Of a stretch of 64,000 nt of DNA, positions 37,901 through 46,790 are shown piece after piece. Origin of the DNA: Acidisarcina polymorpha (lineage in GTDB: Bacteria > Acidobacteriota > Terriglobia > Terriglobales > Acidobacteriaceae); the NCBI RefSeq assembly GCF_003330725.1, contig NZ_CP030840.1, positions 806,001-870,000 on the forward strand, written 5' to 3'. Within the stretch, counting starts at the first letter, position 1; the number at the start of each line of letters is the position of its first letter. The notes below the pieces were generated by a model. The model saw nothing but the letters and a program-made list of their open reading frames with translations, was not told where the DNA came from and did not search any database. The position numbers and the translations under genes were made by a program.

Positions 37901-38314
37901 TCAGCAGACCTCGCATGATGCTTCTGAAACGGTTGTGGGCAGAGGAGCGCCATCGAGGAGAGGGTATTTAGCCGGAGAGCAGTAGGCTTTGGAGAGCCGT
38001 GCGCGGTCAGCCTGCAAGGAGCGATCTTCTTTCATCCAGGCGAGCGTATCTCTCAGGATGTTGGCCGCGCCGATGTGCTGCGGGGTGACAATCCTGTAGT
38101 GCATCCAGGTCCCCTGCCGGCGAACGGTTACGATTCCGGCGTGTCGCAGGGAGGCAAGATGCCGGGAAATCTTCGGTTGAGGCTGGCCCAGTACCTCAAT
38201 GAAATAGCAGACGCAAAGCTCCTGGTCGCCCATGAGGTTTAGGAGCCGGAGCCGCGTGCTATCGCCGAGTGCCAGATAGAACCGCTCCATATCGAAAGTT
38301 GCTTGCTTCACCAT
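37901..38314 (-). CDS. arsR: ArsR-family arsenic-responsive repressor
   Basis: 137 residues with a winged-helix fold; the ELCVCYF motif supplies Cys34 and Cys36 for As(III) binding, and there is a Cys pair at the C-terminus (SEASCEVC) that could complete a three-coordinate site. DNA-recognition helix QPKISRHLASLRHAGIV. It lies in the divergent arsR-acr3 / arsI-arsC locus and probably represses both sides through the palindromes at 38320-38366. The ATG may be leaderless (see promoter entry). Confidence 0.95.
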   Translation of the reverse strand: MVKQATFDMERFYLALGDSTRLRLLNLMGDQELCVCYFIEVLGQPQPKISRHLASLRHAGIVTVRRQGTWMHYRIVTPQHIGAANILRDTLAWMKEDRSLQADRARLSKAYCSPAKYPLLDGAPLPTTVSEASCEVC

Positions 38315-38319
38315 GCCAT

Positions 38320-38366
38320 CGAATATATTCGTTTTGACAGATATACTCCATCGAAATATATTCGAT
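38320..38366. promoter_or_regulatory. Divergent ars promoter with two palindromic operators
   Basis: Perfect palindrome CGAATATATTCG (38320-38331) and near-palindrome ATCGAAATATATTCGAT (38350-38366). On the plus strand TTGACA (38334-38339), a 17-nt spacer and TATATT (38357-38362) form a near-consensus sigma70 promoter for arsI-arsC, with the second operator over the -10. On the minus strand TATATT lies inside the first palindrome (38327-38322), giving arsR a start site next to its ATG. Binding of ArsR would block both. Confidence 0.75.
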
Positions 38367-38388
38367 CCACCGCATATAGGCGGGGCGC

Positions 38389-38865
38389 ATGACCACCTTA
38401 GCTCTCAAAGCCCATCTCGCAATTAACGTCCACAATCTGGCAGCCAGCGTCAATTTCTACCGAAAGCTTTTCGGGGCCGAGCCTTCAAAGGTCCGCACCG
38501 GCTATGCAAAATTCGACCTCACTAACCCCTTGCTCAACTTTTCGCTCAATGAGCAGCCGTTCAACGAGGCTGGCGCGCTCTCTCACATGGGGATTCAGGT
38601 ACGGTCTACAGAAGATGTTTTGGCGATCCGCAAGCAGTGGCACGAACGCGGCCTCTTCACCCGCGACGAGATGCAGACCGATTGCTGTTTTGCCACGCAG
38701 GACAAAACATGGGTCAAAGACCCAGACGGCAACGAGTGGGAAGTGTTCGTGGTGCTCAAGGACAGTCTACCGGAGCACGATCAGCCCGAGGCAGCAGCGT
38801 CATGCTGTGCGCCGACCTGCTGCGCTGAGAACCAGGAGCAATCCGTAGAGGTGACAGCAAACTGA
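38389..38865 (+). CDS. arsI: ArsI/CadI-family VOC metalloenzyme (C-As lyase-like)
   Basis: 158 residues, a vicinal-oxygen-chelate fold (AHLAINVHNLAASVNFYRKL ... VKDPDGNEWEVFVV). The vicinal Cys99-Cys100 (MQTDCCFATQDKTW) corresponds to the As(III)-binding pair of ArsI. ArsI enzymes cleave methyl groups from trivalent organoarsenicals; CadI relatives are induced by metals, so activity is inferred. The C-terminus carries an extra Cys cluster (SCCAPTCCAE). First gene of the plus-strand ars unit; its stop overlaps the arsC start by one base. Confidence 0.88.
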   Translation: MTTLALKAHLAINVHNLAASVNFYRKLFGAEPSKVRTGYAKFDLTNPLLNFSLNEQPFNEAGALSHMGIQVRSTEDVLAIRKQWHERGLFTRDEMQTDCCFATQDKTWVKDPDGNEWEVFVVLKDSLPEHDQPEAAASCCAPTCCAENQEQSVEVTAN

Positions 38866-39266
38866 TGAAGACCTTTATCTTCGCCTGTATTCATAATGCT
38901 GGCCGGTCTCAGATGTCCGCAGCTTTTTTCAATAAGCTGGCGGACTTCCGGCTAGCGCGGGCTGTATCCGCAGGGACGCAACCAGCCGAGAAGGTTCATC
39001 CAATTGTGGTCGATGTCATGCGCGAAGTCGGCATTGATCTTGCCCAGACTAAACCACAGAAGCTCACCCAGGAGCTTGCGCAGGGGGCGGATGCCCTAGT
39101 CACGATGGGGTGCGGAGATGAATGCCCTTACGTGCCGGGTTTGCGTCGTCTGGACTGGCCGCTTCCCGATCCAAAGGGCCTACCCATAGAAGAGGTGCGC
39201 TCGATCCGGGACGAGGTTCGGCTTCGCGTTAGTCATCTGGTCGAGGCCGAGGGACTGCAGCTGTAG
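38865..39266 (+). CDS. arsC: Arsenate reductase, low-MW phosphatase (thioredoxin) type
   Basis: 133 residues. The phosphatase-like P-loop CIHNAGRS has Cys8 and Arg14, and Cys83/Cys87 in TMGCGDECPYVPG are the resolving cysteines. The acid loop is WPLPDP. It reduces As(V) to As(III), which the neighbouring ACR3 exports. Translationally coupled to arsI (TGATG overlap). Confidence 0.95.
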   Translation: MKTFIFACIHNAGRSQMSAAFFNKLADFRLARAVSAGTQPAEKVHPIVVDVMREVGIDLAQTKPQKLTQELAQGADALVTMGCGDECPYVPGLRRLDWPLPDPKGLPIEEVRSIRDEVRLRVSHLVEAEGLQL

Positions 39267-39370
39267 CCCTTCGACCGTCCCGTACAGGGTCAGCGTGGAA
39301 ACGCCATCCGTCCTGCGATAGCCTTAGCGAAGAAGCCTCGCTGAGCGTGGCCAAGCTGAAAAGGAGAGGC

Positions 39371-39706
39371 ATGTCCGCGTACCTGATTTCATTGTGCAGG
39401 CAGGTTAGTGATCGAGAGCGCCTGGAGGATTGCTGGGCAAATGTTGCGCCAGCGTTCAAGGGTGTTCAAGCCAAGCCGCTCGTAGCCTACACTCCGTTCG
39501 AAGTTCTTGAAGGAGATGGCAACTTCCAGGGGGTGGTGTTGTTTGAGTTTTCTTCAATGGAAGAGGCGCGGCGGTGGTATAACAGCGCGGCCTACCAAGA
39601 AGTGAAAAAGCTCCGCGAAGGAGCAGCCGACTTCGATCTTCTTCTCGTGGACGGCGGCGTCGTGTCGGCAGCAGTGCAGCAAATGCCGCAGTCTCACAAA
39701 GGGTAA
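39371..39706 (+). CDS. DUF1330-type dimeric alpha-beta barrel protein
   Basis: 111 residues from ATG 39371, preceded by AAGGAGAGG. LVAYTPFEVLEGDGNFQGVV and FEFSSMEEARRWYNSAAYQE are typical DUF1330 segments (..EG...RVVI.EFPS.E.A..WY.S..YQ). Function unproven for the family. About 100 nt downstream of arsC on the same strand; it may be co-transcribed, but no arsenic role is known to me. Confidence 0.85.
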   Translation: MSAYLISLCRQVSDRERLEDCWANVAPAFKGVQAKPLVAYTPFEVLEGDGNFQGVVLFEFSSMEEARRWYNSAAYQEVKKLREGAADFDLLLVDGGVVSAAVQQMPQSHKG

Positions 39707-39758
39707 GTTTTGACCCACGACTTCCCTGCCCTATTTCCAATGGCTTGGCGGGTCAAAA
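39695..39758. repeat. Palindromic dispersed element, copy 1
   Basis: Begins acaaagggtaagttttgacc at the 3' end of the DUF1330 gene. The arms TTTTGACCC (39708-39716) and GGGTCAAAA (39750-39758) are perfect complements around a 33-nt loop. A related element is at 50235-50290. It could act as a terminator or be a REP-like or MITE-like repeat. Confidence 0.6.
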
Positions 39759-39903
39759 GATGCATCCGGAAGCCACCTCCATCCGAGCCAATCGAGTAAT
39801 GTAGCCTATGGTGATGGTGTTAGTAAATTAGATCAATTCGGGAAAAAGGAGGGGCAATTCAGCCTCTCCATTTCTCGACGAAAATCTTCTAAGGGAACTG
39901 ATA

Positions 39904-41325
39904 ATGGAAGGCACTGCGAGCCTTGGAGCAGTATTGAACGCGCCTTTTTCGCGCACTCTTGGGGGCGAAGAATCGCCTAGCCCTCTACAGGGAAGTGTTG
40001 CCCCCGTCAAACGGGGGGATCGCATCGCAAGTCTCGATGTGCTGCGAGGTTTCGCTCTTCTCGGAATTCTTGTGGCCAACATAGAAGGTTTCGCAGGGTT
40101 GGAAGGGCGATTCGAGATACCCATTGGAGTAGCAAAAAACGCTTTTGTAGGCCCACATACGCATTTGAATCTGGTCATTCTATTTCTGAAGTGGATCTTC
40201 ATTGAAGACAAAATGCGCGGACTCTTCGCGATGCTCTTCGGCGCAGGCGTGGTCTTGCTCACGGAAAGAATCGAAAGAAACAATGGGCAAGTAAACTCTG
40301 CCGATATATTTTTGCGCCGCAATATGTGGCTGTTTGTGTTTGGCGTCCTGCACGGAACATTCATATGGGACGGCGACATCCTTGCCGAGTATGCTTTCAA
40401 TGCACTCTTCTTTCTCTATCCATGTCGAAAGCTCAAAGCCAAGAGCCTATTCGTTGTCGGCACGATTGTGTGGATAGGAATTGGCACCCTTGCTTCGTCG
40501 GTCGCTGAGGGCGATTTTGAATATCTACGGTTGTCGCGGCAGAAGTCCGCGTTAGTGGCGATTGAGAAGTCAGGCACGAACCTGACTCCGGCACAGAATG
40601 AAACCAAGAAGGAATGGCGGGCGCTGATTACAAAGAATGAATTGCGGAGCACTGATGAGGCGAACGCCAATGCGGCGAAACGACGCAACGGGGGCTATAT
40701 CGGATATGTCAAAGACAGAGGGACCGGATTTGTACGGCATTTAGGCGACTTCGAAAGTGGATACTATTTTGCCGATATCCTTGGTGCGATGCTTATTGGC
40801 ATGGCTCTCTACAAGAGTGGATTTTTAATCTCCAAATTACCGTTAAGCACTTATCTGTCGACGGCGTTTGTAGGGTTTCTCATCTCCACCCCGCTCTATG
40901 TTGTGGGGATATGGAAGGCGTACGGCAGCAGTTTTTATTTTGCCGTGATAGAAAAGTGGATCGTATTCCCTCACAACTTAACTGCTGAAGCCGGTACACT
41001 GGCGAACGCTGCGCTCTTGATGATCCTTTTCAAAGGCAGGGTGCCGCGTACACTTTTGCGTCCTTTTGCCGCCGTTGGTCAGACTGCGCTCACGAATTAT
41101 CTTCTTACCAGTGTTCTGTGCCAATATCTCTTTGTTTTCGGACCACTCGAATTATATGGCCGGGTTGAGTATTACCAGTCTCTCTACTTTGTTCTCGCGG
41201 TCTGGGTGGTAAACCTTGTAGCCAGCTCTCTCTGGCTACGCCACTTCGAATTCGGGCCGGTTGAGTGGCTGTGGCGCTCCCTTACCTATTGGAAATTACA
41301 ACCCATGCGCCTTCGCAGTAAGTAG
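39904..41325 (+). CDS. DUF418 (YeiB-like) multipass membrane protein
   Basis: 473 residues. Starts with the signature RIASLDVLRGFALLGILVAN, contains many TM helices and the HTHLNLVILFLKWIFIEDKM and RGLFAMLFGAG motifs. It ends with the DUF418 domain (AVGQTALTNYLLTSVLCQYL and HFEFGPVEWLWRSLTYWK). Physiological role of the family is uncertain. Single gene between intergenic spaces; a degenerate copy of its last 25 codons lies at 43196-43280. Confidence 0.92.
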   Translation: MEGTASLGAVLNAPFSRTLGGEESPSPLQGSVAPVKRGDRIASLDVLRGFALLGILVANIEGFAGLEGRFEIPIGVAKNAFVGPHTHLNLVILFLKWIFIEDKMRGLFAMLFGAGVVLLTERIERNNGQVNSADIFLRRNMWLFVFGVLHGTFIWDGDILAEYAFNALFFLYPCRKLKAKSLFVVGTIVWIGIGTLASSVAEGDFEYLRLSRQKSALVAIEKSGTNLTPAQNETKKEWRALITKNELRSTDEANANAAKRRNGGYIGYVKDRGTGFVRHLGDFESGYYFADILGAMLIGMALYKSGFLISKLPLSTYLSTAFVGFLISTPLYVVGIWKAYGSSFYFAVIEKWIVFPHNLTAEAGTLANAALLMILFKGRVPRTLLRPFAAVGQTALTNYLLTSVLCQYLFVFGPLELYGRVEYYQSLYFVLAVWVVNLVASSLWLRHFEFGPVEWLWRSLTYWKLQPMRLRSK

Positions 41326-41739
41326 CTGGTTCTGTCGAAGGCATTTCTTCTCCGTCATGTCCATACCGATTCTGATGGGGCCGCGGATTCTCCCTGCAGG
41401 ATACGGCACCCTCCGCGCCGGTTGCGATTATCAATCAGAGGCTGGCACGCGAGTTCTTTCCGAATACGAACCCGATTTGAAAGAGGTTCTTCCTTGGATG
41501 GGGTGACAAAGAACGCCGTTGGACAGAGATCATTGGGGTCTAGGCCGATTGTCATTACGGTGACATGCGGGATGAGCTGTCTCCGGTTCAAGGTGAAGTA
41601 TGCCGAGGTCCACCCAGGAGCGGACCTTGTCTCCTACGGCAAGCAGCGCCAGTTGGCTTTCCGGCATTCAGGAGCGCAATGTCCTGGGCGCGGGATCGGG
41701 ACAGCTCCGACGACTAGTATGTGAGAAGACTAAAGCAAA
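41326..41739. other. Gap with no recognisable gene
   Basis: Convergent intergenic space between the DUF418 and peptidase genes. Frames on both strands are open by chance but show no family signature. Confidence 0.5.
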
Positions 41740-43116
41740 TCAGTGCATGGACGCTTCGATCTCCTCCGCGGTATAAGGAATTCCAGGAGTCAGCAGTTCC
41801 GCTCCGTTGCGGGTGATTCTGTACATGTCTTCCAGGTAATAGCCCTGCCCGTCGATGGAGGCGACGGGCGCGAAGTCGATAACGGATTCTGCGCTTAAGG
41901 GCCCTTTCACGTGAGCAGGAAAAAGATGGGTATAGTGAACTAACCAATATGGATCGTTCTCCCGTTTAGACCAGCTCTCAATAGCTCTCAGTGCAAGTGA
42001 GCTTTTGGCGGATGCGCGATGGCGAAGAAGCTCCGTACTCCAGGCATCGAAAACCTGTCCTTCTGTGACGCCTTCTCGGAAGACGCTGACGCCTGCCCGA
42101 TAAGCAGCTATGAAGATATTCCATGTCTCCCGCTGATCGTCAGTGAAATGGCCCGATACGGGGACTGTCCGTCCCAAGTTGCCCTCATAGTGACTCGACT
42201 CGCAGCCAACGTCGAAGTGAATTAGATCGCCTGCCTGCATGGCAGTGTTGAGATGGTCATAGCGCAAGGAGGAGGAGTACACCTGCGGAACCACACCATT
42301 CTTGCCGGCCGCGACGATTGGCCAGTACGACACTCCATGCGCGCCAGCTTGCCAACAACTGTCTACGATGGCGAGTTCGACTGTTCGTTGCGATACTCCA
42401 GGACGGACCACCCTTAAGCCGGCTTTCATTGCGGACACCGTCGCTTTGCCCGCAGACCGCAGTGCAGCGACTTCATCGGCGCTTTGAATTGCCATCACTT
42501 CATGCATACCTGACGTTTCGTCCTTGAGATGAAACGTGGGCCACTCCTTGGCGATGACCACAGCCCACGACGGAGCCTTTGCGTTTGTTGACCCTACGAT
42601 ATTCTCCGGCAAGTCTGGGAGGCTCAAAAACGGCACAGTGTAATAAAGATTTCTCGGTGTGACAGCACGTTCCGTCAGAAATTGCCGCAGCGCTGATATA
42701 TCAACCACATGATCGATGCCTAGCAGCCTCTCCGCTTCCGGACCGGGTGCGACTTCAGATCCCGCAGCGACGGAAGTTGAGGCGAGAAACAACCAACTCT
42801 CGCCTGAGGCGCCATCGATTGCCAGAAAAGCGCCCAGCGCGTTCTCCAATCCGACAAGGTAGTAGAATTCTGCCGCTTGATGCAGCCCATCTTCATAAGC
42901 GTCCATTTGGGAAGTTGCGCGAACCAACAGGATGCCGTCATGCACCTTGGCGGCGGCGCGGTAGCGTCGGTTCTGAAGCTCTCCACGATCAGCAGCAAAT
43001 GCTGACAGTAGGCAGGGTAAGAGAAACAGCAATGATAGAAGACATGAAAGCACCGTCTCTTTCCGTAGCGGGCAAATTACCGATGCCGCTTGCAATGATT
43101 CTTCATGTGCGTTCAT
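41740..43116 (-). CDS. Secreted M24 (Xaa-Pro aminopeptidase-like) homologue with altered metal ligands
   Basis: 458 residues from the ATG at 43116; an upstream in-frame start at 43197 would put 27 residues before it. A signal peptide (VLSCLLSLLFLLPCLLSAFA) precedes a creatinase-type N-domain and a pita-bread C-domain (HFDVGCESSHYEG ... GYYLEDMYRITRNGAELLTP). Numbering from 43197, Asp329 is conserved, but the second canonical Asp is Asn340 (EGNLGRT) and the usual E-P Glu is replaced (DFAPVASI); the HGxGH region is also unlike the norm. It may bind proline peptides without catalysis, or be a decaying gene. Confidence 0.8.
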   Translation of the reverse strand: MNAHEESLQAASVICPLRKETVLSCLLSLLFLLPCLLSAFAADRGELQNRRYRAAAKVHDGILLVRATSQMDAYEDGLHQAAEFYYLVGLENALGAFLAIDGASGESWLFLASTSVAAGSEVAPGPEAERLLGIDHVVDISALRQFLTERAVTPRNLYYTVPFLSLPDLPENIVGSTNAKAPSWAVVIAKEWPTFHLKDETSGMHEVMAIQSADEVAALRSAGKATVSAMKAGLRVVRPGVSQRTVELAIVDSCWQAGAHGVSYWPIVAAGKNGVVPQVYSSSLRYDHLNTAMQAGDLIHFDVGCESSHYEGNLGRTVPVSGHFTDDQRETWNIFIAAYRAGVSVFREGVTEGQVFDAWSTELLRHRASAKSSLALRAIESWSKRENDPYWLVHYTHLFPAHVKGPLSAESVIDFAPVASIDGQGYYLEDMYRITRNGAELLTPGIPYTAEEIEASMH

Positions 43117-43195
43117 TTCAAATAGGAGCGATGCTCTCACACTTAATTCAATAAATAACACGAAAGCAGTCTGGTTGATCAATCGGTAGCAGCTC

Positions 43196-43280
43196 ACTCT
43201 GGCGCCAGGGCTTCCAATTCGGCCCGGTTGGGTGGCTATAGCGTTCTCTCACCTACTGAAGACAACAACCCATGCGTCTT
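43196..43280 (+). pseudogene. DUF418 tail remnant
   Basis: Plus-strand frame reads FQFGPVGWL, stop, RSLTY, stop, RQQPMRL, closely following HFEFGPVEWLWRSLTYWKLQ of the gene at 39904-41325. About 80 bp of a second, diverged DUF418 gene end with two in-frame stops. Confidence 0.7.
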
Positions 43281-43337
43281 ACCCGATGAAATCAGGGACC
43301 GCGATTGCAGCCCTTGATTTCATCGGTTGGCAGAGGC

Positions 43338-44282
43338 TTATACCGCTTCTTGGAGCTTCCGCGTACCTGCGGCTAGTACCGCCTCGCGGTTCTGCTCGAC
43401 CCATTGGCGTAATCTCAGAGGCTTTCGTCTCGTTAAATCTTCTACGGTCGTTGTAACCCCTCCGAAGTTGAGCAAGCCTTCATAGGTTTGACGAACCCAT
43501 TCGAGCATACTCGCAGCATAGGTAGCCTCAATCGACGGTGGAAACGTGATCGCGCCGGCGGTCACCTGAGCTATCAGATCTTTGGGCGTGAGTACCACTC
43601 CGTGCACCGGCTGTCCGAGCCCCGCAGCGATCTCCGCGGCCGCTTCTGTTCCGTTCAATACATCTGTAGAGAGCCAATATTGCTTCCCTGAGTGACGTTT
43701 TGGCCCTTCGGCTAACACCTGAGCGGCGACAGCAGCGAGGTCGTCCGGAGCGATCCATCCTACGGGCTGATCTCCTGCAAACCAAAAGAACTTACCGTCA
43801 ACGATAGGTGTAGTCGTTAATAAATTGTCCATGAAGAAGTGAGGGTGCAGATGGGCCCACGCGACACCTCTGCCTTCGATGTACCGCTCAACCATCTCAT
43901 GCCATGCAAAGTGAGGATCGGTCATACGACCATTTCCGAAAATACCCAAATGAACGATGAACTGCACGCCAGCGTCCGCCGCTGCGTCCACAATGTTCTT
44001 GCTTTGATGGACCATCGCTACGGTATAGCCGGTCGCGAGGAAAAGGCGGTCAATCCCGACCAACGCAGCAGGGAAGGTCTGCGGGATATCCAGGTCAAGA
44101 TGCACGGCTTCCTTGCCTTCGCGCTTCCAGGCTTCTACCTGCTCGCTATTTCGCGACGAATATATAACCTCAACACTATCCCGCATGTGTTCCAGATTGG
44201 CGATCACAGCCTTGCCCGTGCGACCTGTTGATCCCAAAACCAAAATCCTCGGTTTACGTTCAATGTTTTCGTTGCTACCCAT
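43338..44282 (-). CDS. NmrA-like NAD(P)-binding oxidoreductase
   Basis: 314 residues from ATG 44282, preceded by a GAGAGAGAGAGG ribosome-binding stretch. N-terminal nucleotide-binding motif RILVLGSTGRTGKAVIANL (GxxGxxG) and the atypical-SDR/NmrA segments VQFIVHLGIFGNG, PHFFMDNLL and GWIAPDDLAAVAA. Members are redox sensors or reductases. It is divergent from a TetR gene whose product probably represses it through the twin operators at 44306-44343. Confidence 0.88.
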   Translation of the reverse strand: MGSNENIERKPRILVLGSTGRTGKAVIANLEHMRDSVEVIYSSRNSEQVEAWKREGKEAVHLDLDIPQTFPAALVGIDRLFLATGYTVAMVHQSKNIVDAAADAGVQFIVHLGIFGNGRMTDPHFAWHEMVERYIEGRGVAWAHLHPHFFMDNLLTTTPIVDGKFFWFAGDQPVGWIAPDDLAAVAAQVLAEGPKRHSGKQYWLSTDVLNGTEAAAEIAAGLGQPVHGVVLTPKDLIAQVTAGAITFPPSIEATYAASMLEWVRQTYEGLLNFGGVTTTVEDLTRRKPLRLRQWVEQNREAVLAAGTRKLQEAV

Positions 44283-44305
44283 TTTGAACCTCTCTCTCTC
44301 ACGTG

Positions 44306-44343
44306 ACAACGTGCGTTATACTTGATGTGATAACGGTCGTTGT
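44306..44343. promoter_or_regulatory. Twin TetR-type operator
   Basis: ACAACGTGCGTTAT (44306-44319) and ATAACGGTCGTTGT (44330-44343) form an inverted repeat matching at 12 of 14 positions. Each half is itself a dyad of the form AACGNNCGTT (44309-44318 and 44332-44341), with centres 23 bp apart. Located between the divergent NmrA-like and TetR genes, so most likely the TetR binding region. Confidence 0.7.
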
Positions 44344-44372
44344 CGATTCATCGAAAATATGAGCTGCAGCGA

Positions 44373-45107
44373 ATGCCCGACACGGGAGTTCATAATGCCT
44401 GGCATTTATCCCGCGAAACTAGACCATCTATAGGGGGTGCTGCATTGAAGCAGTGGTCTCGAGACAATCCCAAAGCCGCCATGATGGAGCAGAAGCGCTC
44501 CGCTGTGGTTGCGGCAGCGAGGCGCTCGTTCCTGGACAATGGATATTCGCAGACTTCGATGGACGCAATCGCAGCACTTGCCGAGGTTTCAGTCAAAACA
44601 ATCTATCGTCACTTCGAGAACAAAGACGAATTGTTCAGCGCTGTAATGCAGGCAGTCTGTCGAGACAATGGTGTTTCATCCGGAGACGATGACGCCGCAA
44701 CCTTCTCTCACCGGTATCCGTGGTTTGATGACGCCTCTATTGAAGGCTTGTCGGCCGGAGGTAGAGAATACCTCGACTATGTCTTGTCTGAGGAGCAACT
44801 GTCTCTCTATCGAGTGGTGATCGGAGATGCCCACCGTTTCCCGGAGCTTGGTCGTCGCTACCAAAGAGAAGTAGTGAATACAAGGACAGGCATCTTTGTG
44901 AGGTATCTGGATCACTTTGCAAGAGTGAATAACTGGAAGCTGAGGGATACAACCAAAGCTGGAGCCGTGTTCGAGGCGCTTCTGCGCGGAGGATTCTTCG
45001 AAGAGGTTCTTCATGGAGTGCGGAATGTGGGGACGAAAGAGAAGATTGCCCATGCTCGGTCGGTCGCGAAGTTAATGTGGAAGCTCCTTCAGGCTGAGAT
45101 ACTTTAG
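44373..45107 (+). CDS. TetR-family transcriptional repressor
   Basis: 244 residues from ATG 44373; the start is uncertain, as the DNA-binding domain begins only near KRSAVVAAARRSFLDNGY and ATG 44480/44483 are alternatives. The HTH is SMDAIAALAEVSVKTIYRHF followed by ENKDELFSAVM. The C-terminal ligand domain is TetR_C-like (YLDYVLSEEQLSLYRVVIGD, HRFPELGRRY). Divergent from the NmrA-like gene; autoregulation through the twin operator is inferred. Confidence 0.9.
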   Translation: MPDTGVHNAWHLSRETRPSIGGAALKQWSRDNPKAAMMEQKRSAVVAAARRSFLDNGYSQTSMDAIAALAEVSVKTIYRHFENKDELFSAVMQAVCRDNGVSSGDDDAATFSHRYPWFDDASIEGLSAGGREYLDYVLSEEQLSLYRVVIGDAHRFPELGRRYQREVVNTRTGIFVRYLDHFARVNNWKLRDTTKAGAVFEALLRGGFFEEVLHGVRNVGTKEKIAHARSVAKLMWKLLQAEIL

Positions 45108-45332
45108 GTCGACTCTGAGCTGCTCTCGACTCCTTGACGTGAGCACCCTGGGGAACAACAATCACCACCTTTGCCTGATCTGACAAACCGGGTCGAACGG
45201 GGCGGATCCCGGCGTGGAACGATACAAGAATGGCACCCAAACCGTCTAAGCGAAGGCGGCCATGAAAGAGCGGGTGGGAAGTCATAGGAGTTCAGCACGG
45301 TGCGTCAATTGATGAAATAGAGGCTGCGTTCC

Positions 45333-46672
45333 GTGGAAAGCCGAAGAGGCTGCGCTTGGACTGGTAGAAACGATGCCGCGATGACAGAATTAAATGCCAC
45401 ACCCCAAGCGTGGAGCATTCTCAGCGACCGATGCGATGAGGCGCATCCAGAGCCCTTGGAGCAAAAGGATTCCGCGGCGTGGGACCAACATCGGAAGGAG
45501 TTCAAGGAGGCATTGGGGGGAGGATTCGCGGCTATCCGGACAACACCTACCTGCAGCGCCGAGCTTGGTTCCTTCTTGCGGTTCAGGATGACACAATTCC
45601 AGAAAAGGACGGCATTGCGGCGGTGGATACCTTTCTGCGTGCGGTCGATCCTTACGATGGGCCCAGCTCGCGCTGGGCGTTTTACCCGGACGCGGCTCAA
45701 CTTCTGGTAAAGCGGGGCGGCCAGCCGGAGCGGGAGATCGATCTGCTGAAGCAGGCGAAGTCAGATGATGAGAGCGGTTGGGCGCGCGGTAACAACAGCG
45801 ACAATCTTAGCGACGTTGAAGTGAAGCGAAGACTTGACTGGCAGAGGCAACAAAGGCAGTACCTGAATGGGCTGATGCTGAAGGCTGCGATGCAAGCGAA
45901 CAAGCCAGAAATCGCTGCGGAGTTGCGTGCTGCCGTGGAAGGCCCGCCGCCGGACGATAAGAAACTGTTGCAAGAGTACCGGGCGAATCACGCGCGAGTT
46001 GCGCTGTTGACGGGAAACAGGATCGACGCCCTTGCGTATTATCAAATGGTGCTTCAGACGAAGTTGGAAGCTCCAAAGCCCTTCAAGGGAAGGTTTCGCG
46101 ATGACCTGGGCGATGAGGGTCATGCACTTTGGAAGCAGCAGGGTGGAACAGAGACGGCCTGGGCCACCGGGAGCAAGATGCCGTCCGCGGATAATACGAT
46201 TCTGGCCGAGGGTCGGTGGGAGAAACCGAAGAGATCCATTCCAGACTTCGAGCTTATCGATCTTTCTGGCAAGACATGGCGGCTGAGGGAGTTGAATGGA
46301 AAGTCGGTGCTGATCGACGTGTGGGCGACATGGTGCGGTCCGTGCCAGGCGGAATTGCCGAATCTTCAGAAGCTTTACGAACAAGTAAAAAGCCGTAGCG
46401 ATATCCAGATACTCGCCTTCAATTACGACAGCGACGTAGGCGTGGTTGGACCGTATTCGAACGAAAAAGGCAATACATTTCCAGTGTTGCCGATCGTGAA
46501 CGCTGCACAGATCGAGGACGCGGTTAATGACAACGACATTCCGCAGAACTGGGTCGTCCTGGACTGCAGCGGGATATTCCTGTGGCGACAGATCGGTTAT
46601 AGACCAGAGAACTACGACGACTTTTCGAAAGATATGCTGACACGGCTGGGCGCTGAGGCTGCGAACGAATAA
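45333..46672 (+). pseudogene. Thioredoxin-fold (TlpA-like) protein, frameshifted 5' part
   Basis: The C-terminal domain has the redox motif WATWCGPCQAELPNLQKLY and cis-Pro region NDNDIPQNWVVLD of TlpA/ResA-like thioredoxins. A helical N-terminal domain precedes it. The long frame opens at 45479, but the sequence before it (ATPQAWSILSDRCDEA, DQHRKEFKEALGG) reads well in another frame and joins GYPDNTYLQRRAWFLL across a G6 run at about 45514-45522. No signal peptide is visible and the 5' end looks cut. Either a pseudogene or a gene with a sequencing or slippage frameshift; the C-terminal frame alone (45479-46672, 397 residues) is open. Confidence 0.7.
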
Positions 46673-46790
46673 ACGACGACCGGGGCATCGCGATTTCTTC
46701 GGCCGATGAAATGTATATATTTCACCTGTTTATACAATTTATGGTTGTTTACTGGGTGCACCCTTAGCCAACGAGGCGGAGACCGTCCCA

